A DNA stretch of 64,000 bases from Elephas maximus indicus (GCF_024166365.1 NC_064825.1:106964480-107028479); one strand, 5' to 3'; positions 1 to 11,164 are shown, counted from the stretch's first letter. Translations and numbers: made by a program. The notes: generated by a model not told the origin, from the letters alone.

Positions 1-280
1 CTTATGAAAAACAGAACGAAACATTGCCTGGCCCTGTCCTATCCTTACAATTATCAGTTTGTTCGAGTACATTGTTGGAACCACTGTGTCAGTTCATTTC
101 ATGGAGAGAGTCCCTCATTCTTATTGGCCCTCTACTTCACCAAATATGATGTCCTCATCCAGAAACTGGTCTTTCCTGATAACATTCCTAAAGCAAGAAA
201 CTCAGACAACGTTCTGTTGAGGGCAACAAAATATGTACTATTCAAGAATTTTTGTTTTGTTAGGTGTCATCCAGTACATT
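1..280 (-). mobile_element. RTE LINE 3' end (minus strand)
   Basis: The sequence is the reverse complement of the 3'-terminal region of the afrotherian RTE LINE: the segment with the 'caatcgtt', 'cactgtgtcag' and 'gatgtcctc' landmarks. The same segment reads in the sense direction near 42050-42250 and 61850-62030. The unit 2 paralogue is 18691-18985. It is old and diverged, and the small reading frames here are not genes. Confidence 0.7.
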
Positions 281-415
281 GAAAATCATAGCGACCTATA
301 GGACAGAGTAGAAATGTCCCATAGGTTGCTTAGGCTGTAATCTTTATGGATGCAGATGACCAGGTCTTTTCTCCCCAGAAAGGCTAGTGGGTTCAAACAG
401 CCAACTTTTCAGTTA
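281..415 (-). mobile_element. AfroSINE (minus, old variant)
   Basis: Reverse-complement AfroSINE: a 'catagcgacctatagg'-like segment is followed by the 'gggttcaaacagccaac' box and a 'cagttagcag' end. The paralogue is 18990-19140. Confidence 0.65.
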
Positions 416-419
416 GCAG

Positions 420-450
420 ATATATATATATATGTGTATATATATATACA
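420..450. repeat. (TA)n/(TG)n dinucleotide tract
   Basis: An alternating AT/GT run directly precedes the next SINE. The unit 2 counterpart, near 19155-19175, was split by two further SINE insertions. Confidence 0.8.
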
Positions 451-453
451 CAC

Positions 454-611
454 ACAAAACCAAATAAAATCCAATGCTGTTGAGTCGATTCTGCCTCATA
501 ATGTCCCTATAGGACAGAGTAGAACAGCCCCACAGAGTTTCCAAGGAGCAACTGGTGGATTTGAACTGCCGATCTTTTGGTTAACAGCCGAACTCTTAAC
601 CACTATGCCGT
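454..611 (-). mobile_element. AfroSINE (minus)
   Basis: Full reverse-complement AfroSINE. It opens with an A-rich end and 'gttgagtcgattctg', then 'tccctataggacagagtag', and ends at the tRNA-like 5' end 'aacagccgaactcttaacc'. It is orthologous to 19530-19683. Confidence 0.85.
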
Positions 612-1840
612 ATACATACTGTTATATAGGAGAAATAAGCAAAAAAAAAAAAAAAAAATCACAAATGTATGCATTAGAACTATTTACAAAGTGCAGCAGA
701 AATATTTATAGCACAGTAAATATATATCCACAGTGAGACATTACACACAAAATTTCACACTTTACCAGGGTGTGCTGATATGGTAGAGGGTTATGTTAAG
801 CACAGCAGAATATGTATCAAGGTGAGAAAAAACTTTTGGAATGAAGTTCGAACAGGATGAATAAAACATAAAATTTTGAAATATAAGGATGGAAAATAAG
901 ACAAACAAGAAAAAAAGCATAATCACATGATGGCAATTGACTATGAAATGAGAAGCAAGGGAAATATTTCTGTTTATGAGGTCAAAAAGAAAAAAAACCT
1001 TGAAAACAGCAATAATAACAACAATAAAAACCAGTAAACTAGGAAGTAATACTTCACATCTGCACAATGCATTACTTGTATTCCATTTAAGTCTTAAACA
1101 CTGTGATAAGAAAGTGTTTAAGCATTTCTTCAGTTGTCATCCATTTGAAGAGACCACTATAGAAATGGGAATATTGACAGTTCTGTTTCATAGATACAGT
1201 ATTTTAATCCAGATCCCTGTGTGGTAAAAATGGAGTGCTAACAAAGAGTAAAATGCAAGGCTACATGAAATAGATGAACATAGACCTGCATACACACGAT
1301 ATGAATAAAAATTTGTTCACCGATGAGTACACAATGTCCTGGATAATTAACAAAACACCCCCAGGTATTTTGTTAAGCTTTCATATACTTCAGGAACAAT
1401 CACCAAATTGCTTGGCATCTCCTAGGGGAGAATCTCCAAGGGTTAAAAAAAATCCATAAATTCTTCTCACTCTGCCATGTTAGGAAACACTTGGGGGAGT
1501 CAAAATAGAGGCTTCATTGCAGGTAAAAGATAAACTGTTTCCATATTTTACCAATATCTAGAATGTTTCAGTGACACTTGCAGGGTTCCACCTTTATTCA
1601 ATGGCAAAGTCATTGCAAAATATTAAGATTTCTGAGTCAGTTCTGTGAGCATTCTACTTTTCAATAGTTCCTGAGACTAGGACCTCTCTCCCTTTTTTTT
1701 CACATTTTTTTTTCCCAAATATTCACACTTTGTTTCAGGGACTAAATGCTCCTAAGCATCTTTGAAACATCATCATTACGTCTAAATATTTTTACTTTTT
1801 ATAAGTAATTATATGAATAAAAAACTAACCAAAAAAAAAA
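612..1840. other. Non-coding A-unit flank
   Basis: Unique-looking AT-rich duplicated DNA, also present at about 19690-20940 and about 44430-45380. The later part (about 1080-1840) also aligns with the B-half flank around 12440-13080. Short reading frames are not conserved between copies. I see no gene or RNA. Confidence 0.6.
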
Positions 1841-2029
1841 ATCCTGGAGTCAATTTTGCCTCATAGCTACCCCGTGTGTGTCAGAGAACTGTGGTCCATA
1901 GTTTTTGAACGGCTGTCAACTTTCAGAAGTAAATCTTTGTTTTTTCCAAGGCGCCTCTGACTGGATTCGATCCCCCAAACTTTCACTTTGTAGCTGAGTG
2001 CTTAACTGTCTTTGCCACCCAGGTGGCCT
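1841..2029 (-). mobile_element. AfroSINE variant (minus)
   Basis: A diverged reverse-complement SINE starting at an A-run and ending 'gctgagtgcttaactg' plus 'gccacccaggtgg'. It has copies at the same place in all three units (20941-21126 and 45381-45570), so it predates the duplications. Confidence 0.75.
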
Positions 2030-2689
2030 AATTATGTGAAAAATAGCGCTCAAATATGCAAGTAAAGGAAACATAAAAATGCAGTATTAAAAATACTGTA
2101 GCAGAATTATGAAGCTACAGTATTCACTCTCCAGTGTTGATGTCCTTTCAAATCCGTAGTTACAAGCTGGCTCTAGGCTCTTCGTATGCCCCTCTTAAGT
2201 GTAATTTAATATATAATGCATTTTTAAATAACTGTATAAATGTACATTTTTACTAATCTCTTGTTGAGGAAATAAATTTCCATCTTACAACTTATGGTTT
2301 AAGAGTCTGGGATACTTTTAAGTACCCAGTTTTATGGCAATGGTATAATACATAATATATTCTTCAATTTCCAGTGGAATCTGGCCAAATGAAGATATAA
2401 TTTTCTCAAGGAATATAGCTTTATAAAACGAGAATGAGATACTCAACACAGATAGTAAACTATGGAAAATAACTTGGTGCTCTCCATGAAACTCAAGAGC
2501 TGTTGAGAGGAAGTCCTCTTACCTTCCCTTACCTTATAGGAAAAGCAGTACTTACCAATATAAGAACTTTTTTTCTTCAGCCTTTCATCATTTCAACTAA
2601 ACAAGATTTGCTTTGCTTTTATTGCATTCATTGACGATAGTTGATCTCATAATTGTAATATCTACTGATACCCAATTCTGAACTTCTTT
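2030..2689. other. Non-coding A-unit flank
   Basis: AT-rich duplicated sequence aligning with 21127-21795 and 45571-46200. I see no gene, and no repeat I can name. Confidence 0.55.
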
Positions 2690-3350
2690 AAAATATATAT
2701 ATATATATATAAATTATTGTGCTTTAGGTGTAAGTTTACATAGCAGATTAATTTTCCAGTCAAAAATTCTTACACAAAATTTGTCAGCACTCTTCTCATT
2801 TCCTTCCTGGCTTCTCTGTGTCCATTAGTCAAGTTTCCCTGTCCCCCTCCTCACCTTCTTGCCGTTTTGGTCTCCTATATTTGATTGTTCTAAGGGGCAC
2901 ATTCTTCACAGATTTTATTGTTTAATTTAATAGCCCCGTCTGTTATTGTGCTGAAAGGTGGCCGTGGGGATTGTCTATTGTTTCACATTAGAAGATTGTC
3001 TAAGGACAATTTTCCCAGGAGTTTCTCCAGCCTCTTTCAAACCAGTAAATCTGGACTTTTTTTTTTAATTTGAATTTTTTGTACTTTTTTTTCACACTTC
3101 TGCCCCAGAACTTCTATTGTGATCCTGGTCAGAGCGGTCTGCAGTGGTAGCCAGGAACCATCTATTTCTTCTGGTCTCAGGATAGAGGAGGCTGTGATTC
3201 ATGTGGGCCATATGTCCTTTGGGTTAATTGCTTCATTAAGTCTTTGTTTTTCCTCATTCTCCTCTGTTTTAGGTGGAAAGAGGCCAATGGCTTCTTTTGT
3301 GACATAAGCAATGTGTGTCTTTAGGGTCACAACCTTATAAGCAACATTTC
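2690..3350 (-). mobile_element. L1 3' UTR fragment (minus)
   Basis: The reverse complement matches the 3' UTR of the full-length L1 in this window (compare 55430-55640): 'gaccagaagaa', 'gggccacat' and 'cacctaaa' landmarks occur in the same order. It starts at the poly-A side, with a short (TA)n at 2690-2711. Paralogues are 21797-22430 and 46200-46995. Confidence 0.75.
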
Positions 3351-3860
3351 ATGTGAGATAGTGTATTTTCCTGCTACCATTTTATTGTTAAATATGATAT
3401 GATTGTATTTTTCTATTTGCTTATTCCTGACTCAGAGGCTGCTGGTACTGTTATTTTCATGTAAGTAGTATCATTTCAAACCATTCATTCTTTTATCTTA
3501 TACTGCCATCCTCAACCTTCTCTGGCATTTTTCTTTTTTTAATCTGTGGTATATTAAGAATATGTATATACATTTTAATTTAAATATATTTGTGTTTATA
3601 TGAATTTTGTACTATCTAATATTTTTTTTTCTTTAATAGTTGAAGCTAGAGGATTTCTTTATCTAAATGGAATTTTTTAATGACATTAAATTATATAACA
3701 TCAGTGACATGGACCACACTTTCTCAATTTCCTATCACTATCTTAGATACTTCCATGAGAAAATATATCTGTTTTGTTACAAACAGCTTAGTATATGTTT
3801 GTTATAATGAAGCTGCTCCTAGGGCAGGACATATTTTAAGTAAGTTTATATTCAAAGGCA
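3351..3860. other. Non-coding A-unit flank
   Basis: AT-rich duplicated DNA between the L1 3' end and the next SINE. I see nothing coding. Counterparts are about 22430-22930 and 46995-47545. Confidence 0.5.
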
Positions 3861-4005
3861 CTGCTGTTGAGGTGATCCTGATGCAACAGTGACCCCACAG
3901 ATTTTCTAAGGCTGTAAATAACCATGGAAGCAGACTGCCGCATCTTTCTCCCAGGGAGCCACTGGTGGTTTTGAACTGCCGAACTTTAGGTAAACAGTCC
4001 ATCAG
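3861..4005 (-). mobile_element. AfroSINE (minus)
   Basis: Reverse-complement SINE with the internal segment containing 'ggctgtaaataaccatgg' and the end 'ggttttgaactgccg'. It is present in all three units (22931-23075 and 47543-47690). Confidence 0.75.
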
Positions 4006-4299
4006 CTTATGTTAAAATGTATTAATTAAAGTAGAAGATATATCATCCAGAACATTGGCATACTGATGGTCCAATTTTAGTCATGGAATTGAGGATGGGG
4101 GAGAGAAGGGCTGGGCTCAGTTACATGGATTACACGCTACCCAACCTACTCATCATCATAAACCTGACATAGAAGCTAAGTCACGCTAGAACAATTTACA
4201 TATGCATATGTAAAGAAAAGTCCTTTCAGGTAAATTATTGTCATCATTTTAAAAACAACAAAATCACCATAGACTTGATATTTGAGACTTATATCCCCA

Positions 4300-4440
4300 T
4301 AATGTAAATGCATTGAAATATTTAATAGTCTTTTATTTTTCCAACAACACTGAAGGGAAGTGATCATTTTGCAGATATGAATAAAGAAATTAAGGTACAT
4401 TATTTTATAACCCACAAGTGGAGATATAACAGGGACTTTT
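4300..4440 (-). mobile_element. MIR (minus)
   Basis: Diverged MIR in reverse orientation: a 'ccaacaacactgaagg' / 'cattttgcagatatgaa' pattern, then 'gaaattaagg'. Copies lie in front of every OR gene of the window, B1 included (14105-14270), which supports the common origin of the A and B flanks. Confidence 0.6.
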
Positions 4441-4831
4441 TTTTTTTTTTTATATCTGCATGGGTCTACCAGCTAGATATTTCCCTGTAAAAGACAGATA
4501 ATCCCCACCATGATTGATTAGATTTTCCTTGTTAATATATCTGTTCAATACCTGTCAAGTGCTTTGTGTCAGTCTGTAACACCAGTGGCAAAAGGGCTTT
4601 TATACGCCTCTGTTTTGAAGTAAGGCATATTAAATGTTTCCACACATTTAGTGAATTTGCGCTTTAAAATTTTTATAATGAAAAAGGCATTTGTATTATA
4701 ATTTTGTAAGTGTCATTACATAAATGAATAAAAGAAAGTTTAGTAATCATCCATATATATATACCACTCAAAATTTTTAACTTTTTTTTATTTTTGTTTC
4801 ATTTATCCATATGTATTAAAATAAAAAATGA

Positions 4832-4985
4832 AACACGTTGCCATGAAGTTGATTCCAACTCATACAGACTCTAGAGGACAGAATAGAACTGCCCCAGAGA
4901 TTTTACAAGGAGAGCCTGGTAGATTCAAAAAGCCCATATTTTGGTTATCAGCCAAGCTCTTAGCCACTGCTCCACCAGGTATCCA
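4832..4985 (-). mobile_element. AfroSINE (minus)
   Basis: Reverse-complement SINE from 'gttgccatgaagttgattcc' to 'ctgctccaccagg'. Orthologous copies are 23882-24037 and 56140-56296. In unit 3 the full-length L1 inserted immediately in front of this SINE. Confidence 0.8.
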
Positions 4986-5500
4986 ATCTATGTACATGTA
5001 TATGTATATGTGCATGTATGTGTACATCTATCTACATTGTCACATACTTACACCTATGTCTTTATCTGTGTCTATCTCTAGCTCTGTGTTTACTACAGGG
5101 TTTCTCCACTTCTGCCATAGTGACATCTTGGACTAGAAATTTTCTTATTGTGTGGAGTTACCCTGTATATAGTAGAATGTTTAGTAACATCCAGGGCTTC
5201 CTTTAGATACCTGTAGTACCCTTCTCCTAGTTGTGACATCCAAAATGTCCCAGGCATTGACAAATGTTCTTTGGGGAGCAAATTTTACCCAACTGATAAC
5301 AAATTAAATTCCTCTTTCTTTCCTTCTTTCCCTATCTCTCTATATCTTCATGTGCTTATACTTTATTTGAGGGAGGTGGGTTTAATTTCAAATAACTATA
5401 TTGGAAAGTTTGCATTTATCTTACTCATTTAGCATATTGCTTTTGAATAATAAAAACCAGATGATACTGCATAAAAACTACTGGCTATGCTAACATCTCT
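4986..5500. promoter_or_regulatory. Proximal 5' flank of OR-A1
   Basis: Conserved in all A copies (24038-24667 and 56297-56840): a TG/TA-rich tract, then about 450 bp ending in the splice-acceptor-like site. A promoter or 5' UTR exon may lie here or further upstream. I cannot locate a TATA box or an Olf/EBF site with confidence, so the regulatory role is inferred only from position. Confidence 0.3.
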
Positions 5501-5506
5501 ATCCAG
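5495..5506 (+). promoter_or_regulatory. Candidate 3' splice site upstream of OR-A1
   Basis: A pyrimidine-rich 'catctctatccag' ends in AG at 5505-5506, 23 nt before the ATG. The same motif precedes B1 (AG at 14757-14758) and A2 (AG at 24672-24673). OR genes commonly have non-coding 5' exons spliced just upstream of a single coding exon. A second AG follows five bases downstream in all copies. Confidence 0.45.
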
Positions 5507-5529
5507 AACAGACTTCCTAATAGACCAAG

Positions 5530-6477
5530 ATGGGCAAACACAATCTAACACTGCTGAATGAATTCATTCTGATGGGAATCACAGACTGCCCAGAGCTGCA
5601 GGTGCCATTGTTCGGGCTGTTCCTCATCATCTACATGATCTCAGTGGTGGGCAACTTGGGCATCACCATCCTCACCAAGATGGACTCCAAGCTACAAACT
5701 CCCATGTACTTTTTTCTCAGACACCTGGCTATCACTGATCTTGGTTACTCAACAGCTGTGGGACCAAAAATGCCAGTCAATTTTGTTGTAGATGAAAATA
5801 CAATCTCCTATTATTTTTGTGCTATACAGCTAGCTTTCTTTCTCTTGTTCGTCATTAGTGATTTATTCATTCTGTCAGCAATGTCTTATGATCGCTATGT
5901 GGCCATCTGTCATCCTCTGCTCTACACAGTCATCATGTCACAAAGGATGTGTCGGGTGCTGGTGGCAATTCTCTATCTTTATAGTGCATTTATTTCTCTT
6001 CTTATCACCATAGAGATTTTTAATTTATCCTTCTGTGGCTACAGTGTCATCAGTCTTTTCTACTGTGACTGTCTCCCCTTAGTATCTCTGCTCTGCTCAA
6101 ATACACGTGAAATTGAATTGATCATTCTCATCTCAGCAGCTATTGATTTGATTTCATCCCTTCTAATAGTTCTTGTTTCCTACCTCCTCGTTCTTGTGGC
6201 CATTCTCAGGATGAACTCAGCTGAGGGCAGGCACAAGGGCTTCTCCACCTGTGGATCCCACCTGGCCGTCGTGGTCTTGTTCTATGGGACTTTAATCTTT
6301 ACGTATGTGCAGCCCAAGTCCAGTCACTCCTTTGAAACTGATAAAGTGGCTTCCATATTTTACACCCTGGTTATTCCGGTGTTGAATCCCTTGATACATA
6401 GCTTGAGGAACAAAGATGTAAAATATGATGTACATAGGACATGGAAAAAAATAAGCAATATCTTTTCTACCATTTAA
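5530..6477 (+). CDS. OR8K: Olfactory receptor, OR8K-type (copy A1)
   Basis: An odorant-binding seven-transmembrane G-protein-coupled receptor, expected in the plasma membrane of olfactory neuron cilia, signalling through Golf and adenylyl cyclase. It has 315 residues, normal for class II ORs, in one uninterrupted exon. Visible motifs are an N-terminal glycosylation site (Asn5), GN in TM1 (41-42), LQTPMYFF (55-62), Cys97, MSYDRYVAIC (118-127), the loop-2 cysteines 169, 179 and 189, SY in TM5 (217-218) and KGFSTCGSHL (236-245). The TM7 motif reads PVLNPLIH (283-290): the usual tyrosine is His (codon 6397-6399). KAFST is also KGFST. The start is fixed by alignment with the three paralogues. The family call rests on similarity to OR8K receptors; I cannot say which member. 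An AATAAA lies at 6678-6683. The frame is intact, but the NPxxY change leaves function uncertain. Confidence 0.93.
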   Translation: MGKHNLTLLNEFILMGITDCPELQVPLFGLFLIIYMISVVGNLGITILTKMDSKLQTPMYFFLRHLAITDLGYSTAVGPKMPVNFVVDENTISYYFCAIQLAFFLLFVISDLFILSAMSYDRYVAICHPLLYTVIMSQRMCRVLVAILYLYSAFISLLITIEIFNLSFCGYSVISLFYCDCLPLVSLLCSNTREIELIILISAAIDLISSLLIVLVSYLLVLVAILRMNSAEGRHKGFSTCGSHLAVVVLFYGTLIFTYVQPKSSHSFETDKVASIFYTLVIPVLNPLIHSLRNKDVKYDVHRTWKKISNIFSTI

Positions 6478-6715
6478 CACATCATGTGGGTCCTATAAAT
6501 TACATGATGGGCTTCAAACCTTGTCTGTGTGCCTCCACAGGGGATGGTGAGCAAAAATATATTTCACATATATTCACAAATTTCCTTCTATGTGTCAGTC
6601 ACTCTTCTAAATGCATTGATGAACAAAGGAGTAAAAACCTTTTCCTACCTTGAAGTGAAAAAATGGATCACTAACATAATAAATAAGTAAATTTTATAGT
6701 GCAGAAGAATGTGTT

Positions 6716-6930
6716 GGGGCCCTGGTGGTGCAGTCACTAAATTGCTCAGCTGTTAACTGAAAGACCGGGAGTTCAAACCCACTAGCCACTCCATCGGAGA
6801 AAGATATGTCAGTTGTTCTCCACAAAGATTTACAGCCTTGGAAACCCTATGCATCAGTTCTACTCTGTCCTATAGGGTTGCTGGTAGTTGGAATCTCCCC
6901 AAGAGCAGTAGATTTGGGTTTTTTTTTTTT
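6716..6930 (+). mobile_element. AfroSINE (plus), downstream of OR-A1
   Basis: Sense SINE from 'ggggccctggtggtgcag', with the A/B-box-like 'gagttcaaacccac', to a T-rich 3' tail. An 8-bp target repeat 'agaatgtg' flanks it (6706-6713 and 6932-6939). It is present after A2 and A3 as well. Confidence 0.85.
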
Positions 6931-6942
6931 GAGAATGTGCTG

Positions 6943-7106
6943 TAAAACAAAACCCTTCACCACTGAATTGATTCTGAGTCATAGAAAACTTAATGGACAG
7001 GGTAGAACTGCTCCATAGGGTTTCCAAGAAGTGGCTGGTGGATTTGACATGCTGACATTTGGTTTAGCAGCCAAGTTCTTAACCAGTGCACCTCCAGAGC
7101 TCCAGG
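6943..7106 (-). mobile_element. AfroSINE (minus), inverted partner
   Basis: Reverse-complement SINE flanked by an 11-bp repeat 'agaatgtgctg' (6932-6942 and 7107-7117). It therefore landed on the same short target used by the preceding plus SINE. Together the two make an inverted pair. Confidence 0.85.
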
Positions 7107-7117
7107 AGAATGTGCTG

Positions 7118-8267
7118 GGAACCATGAAGTCAGGGAAGGAGAGTGGATATGCTGAGTGGAAGTGGGAAAAAGTACTAGGTACAAAAGTGGCGCTACAATG
7201 ATTCTGGTGTTCTTTCAACTATTAGAATAATCTTTGCAGTGTCAGTTCTAGGGTTTGGGTATGTGTGTTTGTGTAAGCACTTGCTTTCTGTTTTAGCCTT
7301 CATAGTTTCTGAGGGGAGTATCAGATTTGGGCTAGGTTGCAAGGAATCTCAGTGTAGCGTGATGCTTTGAATTACTCTCTTATCTAAATTTGCTCAAATG
7401 CCCCCATTCTAGACTTTGGAGTTCCATTCTTTTCTTATTAATGCCTTTACTTCCACATGTAAATCTGTTAACTCAACATAGTTTGCAATTGAGCAATCCA
7501 CAGTTTCAGCTCTGCATGTGACTTTGTTATAATCAACCCATTTTGCCTAGATCTAAGAGTGGGGAAGGAATTCCACCTAGGAGAAACTCTGGATGACCTC
7601 AAGAAATTTGTCTTAATTGGTGTATAGATCAGAATGGATAAATTTCTTGAGGTCTTCCAGAGTTGCTCCCAGGTTTGGAATCCCTTCCTCACTAGTTGTT
7701 CTTATTTAATAATTACCCTTTTTTTGTAGGTTTTCTTCACCTACAAAAAGGTTGTTATATTTTCTTATTTATATGAAAAAATTTTAAAATGTTCGTTAAA
7801 TTATTTTTTGTGTGTTTCCTTGGATAACAGGATATTCTATGATGAGCTAAGTTTGCTACCTCTGTTTCATTGGTTTGGCTTTCCCAAACTTTGGTCAATA
7901 TTTATTATGTGCTATACTTTCAGTGACTTATGTTCACCCTACTTATGAGAGACAAAATGAGACCATCCCACAATTTGGTCCATGCTGAATTTCTTATTAA
8001 GGTAAGGAATGTTATGTGGCAAGGATGCAGCTATCTTGCCTTATGGACATAGTTGCTCCACATTACTCCTCAAAATTTTTCAAGTATCTTTTTTTTTCAA
8101 AATTTATAGTGTTTCATTGAAGCTATTAGAGTCTAAATTATTTTCTTCATTCAGGATTTTGACATAAAATCCCCTGTGTAGCCAATGGAATTAGAATGAA
8201 AATACCTCATTGCAATATAAGAAAAAGATGAATGTTATATTTTCATGTGAGCATAAATGTTTTTGAA
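7118..8267. other. Non-coding flank downstream of OR-A1
   Basis: AT-rich duplicated DNA that aligns with 26252-27540 and 58436-59515, and more weakly with 16200-16960 downstream of B1. Small frames differ between copies. I see no gene. Confidence 0.55.
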
Positions 8268-8840
8268 AGTTTGTAGCAGTTAGAAGGTGAAAATGGTCAT
8301 GATAAGATAGAGCTCCCCAGGCTGGGAAAATTTCCACTTCCTTGAGCAGCTTGCTTGACATGCCCCTAGCTTTACATTAGAGTCCTGGTTCCTTTGCTTG
8401 GCATGCCCCATAGCTTTACATTAAAATCCTGGTTCCCCTCTCCTTTACAGCTTCCCAAAACTAGATGAAATTGGCAAAAAAAGAAAAAAAAAAGTTTAGG
8501 TGCCATGTTGACATTCAGGACAACACTTTAGTTCTCATATATAGTAATACAGTGCCTAGGGTGGGGTTAAATTACCACGTTCTGAACGTGTGATGCATGG
8601 AGTTATATGTAAACCTTATTGCAGCTCTGTAGTGTGATTAATAATGTCGCTGATGTAACTTGTATGAGCTCCCTACTTATAAACCCCTTATAACTAATCT
8701 TTCCCCTTGCCCTGTTGGAGCAGTCTTGGCAACAGCAGCCCCAACTGTATCCCTTCCTTGCACAGTGAAATAAAGATTCTTTTCTACTCTTCTGCTTTGG
8801 TCTGTTTTTTGTTGGCTGAGATGAGTTGCACCGAGCAGAA
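8268..8840 (+). mobile_element. Probable endogenous retroviral LTR (unit 1)
   Basis: The block has an LTR-like layout: a promoter-like 'tataaacccctt' near 8677, a polyadenylation signal AATAAA near 8768, then a T/C-rich end 'ctgttttttgttggctgag'. Copies occur in unit 2 (27541-28085) and, truncated, unit 3 (59515-59957). No retroviral protein reading frame is recognisable nearby. The exact LTR ends were not established. Confidence 0.5.
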
Positions 8841-9040
8841 CCTGAAGTTTCCACCCTGCAAAATTTCTGGTGTGCCAGCCAGGAGTCATCTGATCAGATC
8901 CAGAGGCAGATTGGGCAACAGGCTAGCCACCAGGAGATTTCTCCCAGAGACTTTCTAGTAGCCCTGGAAGATGATTCGCCTGGGACCCAACAATGACTTC
9001 ATGGGAGACACAAAACACACCTGGGTTATTTGGTAAGTAC
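8841..9040 (+). mobile_element. Leader-like sequence after the LTR
   Basis: A GC-richer stretch follows the LTR-like end and finishes with a consensus splice donor, 'tttggtaagtac', whose GT is at 9033-9034. A non-coding leader with a splice donor is what would be expected downstream of a retroviral LTR. Unit 2 lacks it, so the element was already partial or was trimmed there. Confidence 0.4.
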
Positions 9041-9954
9041 CTACATAAGACCATAGAAGAGTCCCAAGCAGCAGGAGGAATTAGTCATTGAGGGCATTAA
9101 AGGCCCTATGTATTTGGAATTACTAGGTAGATTTGGTAGATAACAGGATAATTCCTAGGTAAGGTCTTTAGAGTCCCAAGAAGTGGAAAGAATTCTCTTT
9201 AATGAGAAACTAGTTTGTTCTCTAAACGTTCATCTAAATTACAATAAAAAAATAGGTTAATCACAAAAAAGGGGATCTCTGAGGGAATTTATTCCCTATC
9301 ATCTGCTTCCTGGACATTTTTGCTGTGTGACCTTCAATTTTTTTTTGGAATTTAATATAAGGATAAGAAATTGGCAAATATATTAAAGTTGATTTTGCTG
9401 AGATACTGAAACAATGAGAACAATCAGGCCCCACTACTAGATTTTTTTTTTCAATTAAACTCTCTTTCTTGAGCTAATGATCCATTTACTTATAGAGTGT
9501 TTCATTACCTACATGGGAAGAGAATTCCTAGATGACACAACGGGAAGGGGCAGAAGCACCACATGCAATTGTGAAGGCTGGGCGCCATGGAATTGTAGGT
9601 CGTGATATCCATGTAGACTAAGATGCGAAAGAACCAGCTGAAAATTTGCAGTGTATTGGATATTGCCAGGATTACTGTAAGCATCCAAGAAGTTCCCACC
9701 AAAGTAATCACGCAGATCAAAAAGAACAATACACGACTCAGGAATATCCATCAACCCAAAGAAAAATAAATTGTCTAGTCCATGTATATAGTTTTTTACT
9801 GAAGGAACTCCTGAAAGTAAAACAGACAGAGAATGATAAGAAAATACTAATTGAGGAGCTTGAGTATACAAGTTAAACATTATTAAAATTAGAATAGGAG
9901 CTAATCTGTGATTCAGTAGAATATTTAATGATCGCCAATAATCTCAACACTTGT
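9041..9954. other. Unassigned duplicated DNA
   Basis: The second half (about 9480-9880) aligns with 29250-29650. Two overlapping minus-strand frames here contain hydrophobic stretches, but the unit 2 copy has stops and indels in the same frames, so I do not call a gene. It may be internal sequence of an old retroelement. Confidence 0.4.
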
Positions 9955-10160
9955 TGTTTTTGTTAGGTGTCACAGAAATCATATTAACAAAAGAAGAAAA
10001 GAGTGCCTTGTCTTGAACCACCTCACAATCCTTGCTAAGTCTGAGCCCATTGTTGCAGAGACTGTGTCATTCCATCTCGTTGCGGGGCTTCCTATTTTTT
10101 GCTGACCCTCTGCTATACAACCATGATGTCCTCTTCCAGGGACTGGTCCCTCCCACCAAG
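9955..10160 (-). mobile_element. RTE LINE 3' end (minus)
   Basis: Reverse complement of the RTE 3' tail: 'gttaggtgtcac', then the 'cctcacaatcctt' and 'catgatgtcctct' landmarks. The paralogue is 29873-30090. It may be the 3' part of the same minus-strand element as 11165-12350, separated by about 1 kb of other sequence. Confidence 0.65.
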
Positions 10161-11164
10161 TGTCAAATAGTACCTGCGCATAATTTCTCTATTAGAGAAA
10201 GCTACCACCAAGGACAGGGAGCTGAGGGAATTGACAAATTTGTACTACGTGCATTGCTGGATTCCCTAGAGAAAGAATAAACCAGTGGAGAGCTGAAGAG
10301 AAATGCTTTGAGGTAGGGAAGACTCAGAAGTCAAGGTACAGGAAGAGTGATATTCTAATTTCCAGCATACGTGACTGACACTTTCCTAGAACTGTGAGGG
10401 GCATAAACTTCACTACAACATGGGGTGTTTCTCCCAATTTCCACAGTGTCATATTCGAGCAGAAGTTCACCTTGTATTTATTTAAAAAAAAAAAAATTTA
10501 TAGCCGCTCTTAAATATATACAATAGCGCTTAACAACAGTAACAAACCTGTGTAGTCTCCTTGATGAGAAGAGTAAAAGTATTTGGTATGTTACTTAAAT
10601 CCCAGGAAACATGCACAATATAATATATGCAATAACAGTAAAGTATAAGATCAGATATATTTCTCTATTTACATAGTTCTTAGCCTAAAATATTAGTTTA
10701 TTACTTGAGGCAATAGGAATTACTCAACCCTAAAAAAAAAATTCAACCCTAGGTTAGGCAAAATAAAAATTGAACACTTATTCTCTCATAGAAAATGCTG
10801 GCATTTTTAAAACTCATCTCTTCATTGAACTTTCATTTGTCCATCTCAACCAATTGAGTCTATGCAAATTTTGAACATATTTTAAAATTTAAAATGACTG
10901 ACACAGAAATAAAATATAAAGATTTTTTCAAGGCTTTATTTTTTACAAAGTTATTAAATTTTCATGATTTTTCTAACCAAAAAGACATTTAATATTTACT
11001 CGAGTAAGCATGGGTTCTGCATCTTTTAAAGTGTTTTATACATGGATATACCTCTTATTTAATATGTAGAAAGTCAGAAAAATTGGCTTTTTTTCTTGTT
11101 ACTTTTATTTTAAAATCTTTTATTAAGTTCAGTATAACATACCACATTATTTGCTCACATGGCT
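10161..11164. other. Unassigned AT-rich DNA
   Basis: AT-rich duplicated DNA, aligning with 30091-31039. I see no gene or named repeat. Confidence 0.5.

Noticed and set aside
454-611. tRNA gene
   Set aside because: The tRNA-like A and B boxes belong to AfroSINE copies. None of the SINEs has a full cloverleaf with an intact acceptor stem that I could see.
6292-6480. Antisense frame over the end of OR-A1
   Set aside because: It is a shadow of the OR coding exon and is not conserved as an independent start and stop in the paralogues.
9505-9880. Two overlapping minus-strand frames with hydrophobic segments, suggestive of a membrane protein
   Set aside because: The aligned unit 2 sequence (29250-29650) has stops and indels in both frames, the two frames overlap each other, and no family motif is recognisable.
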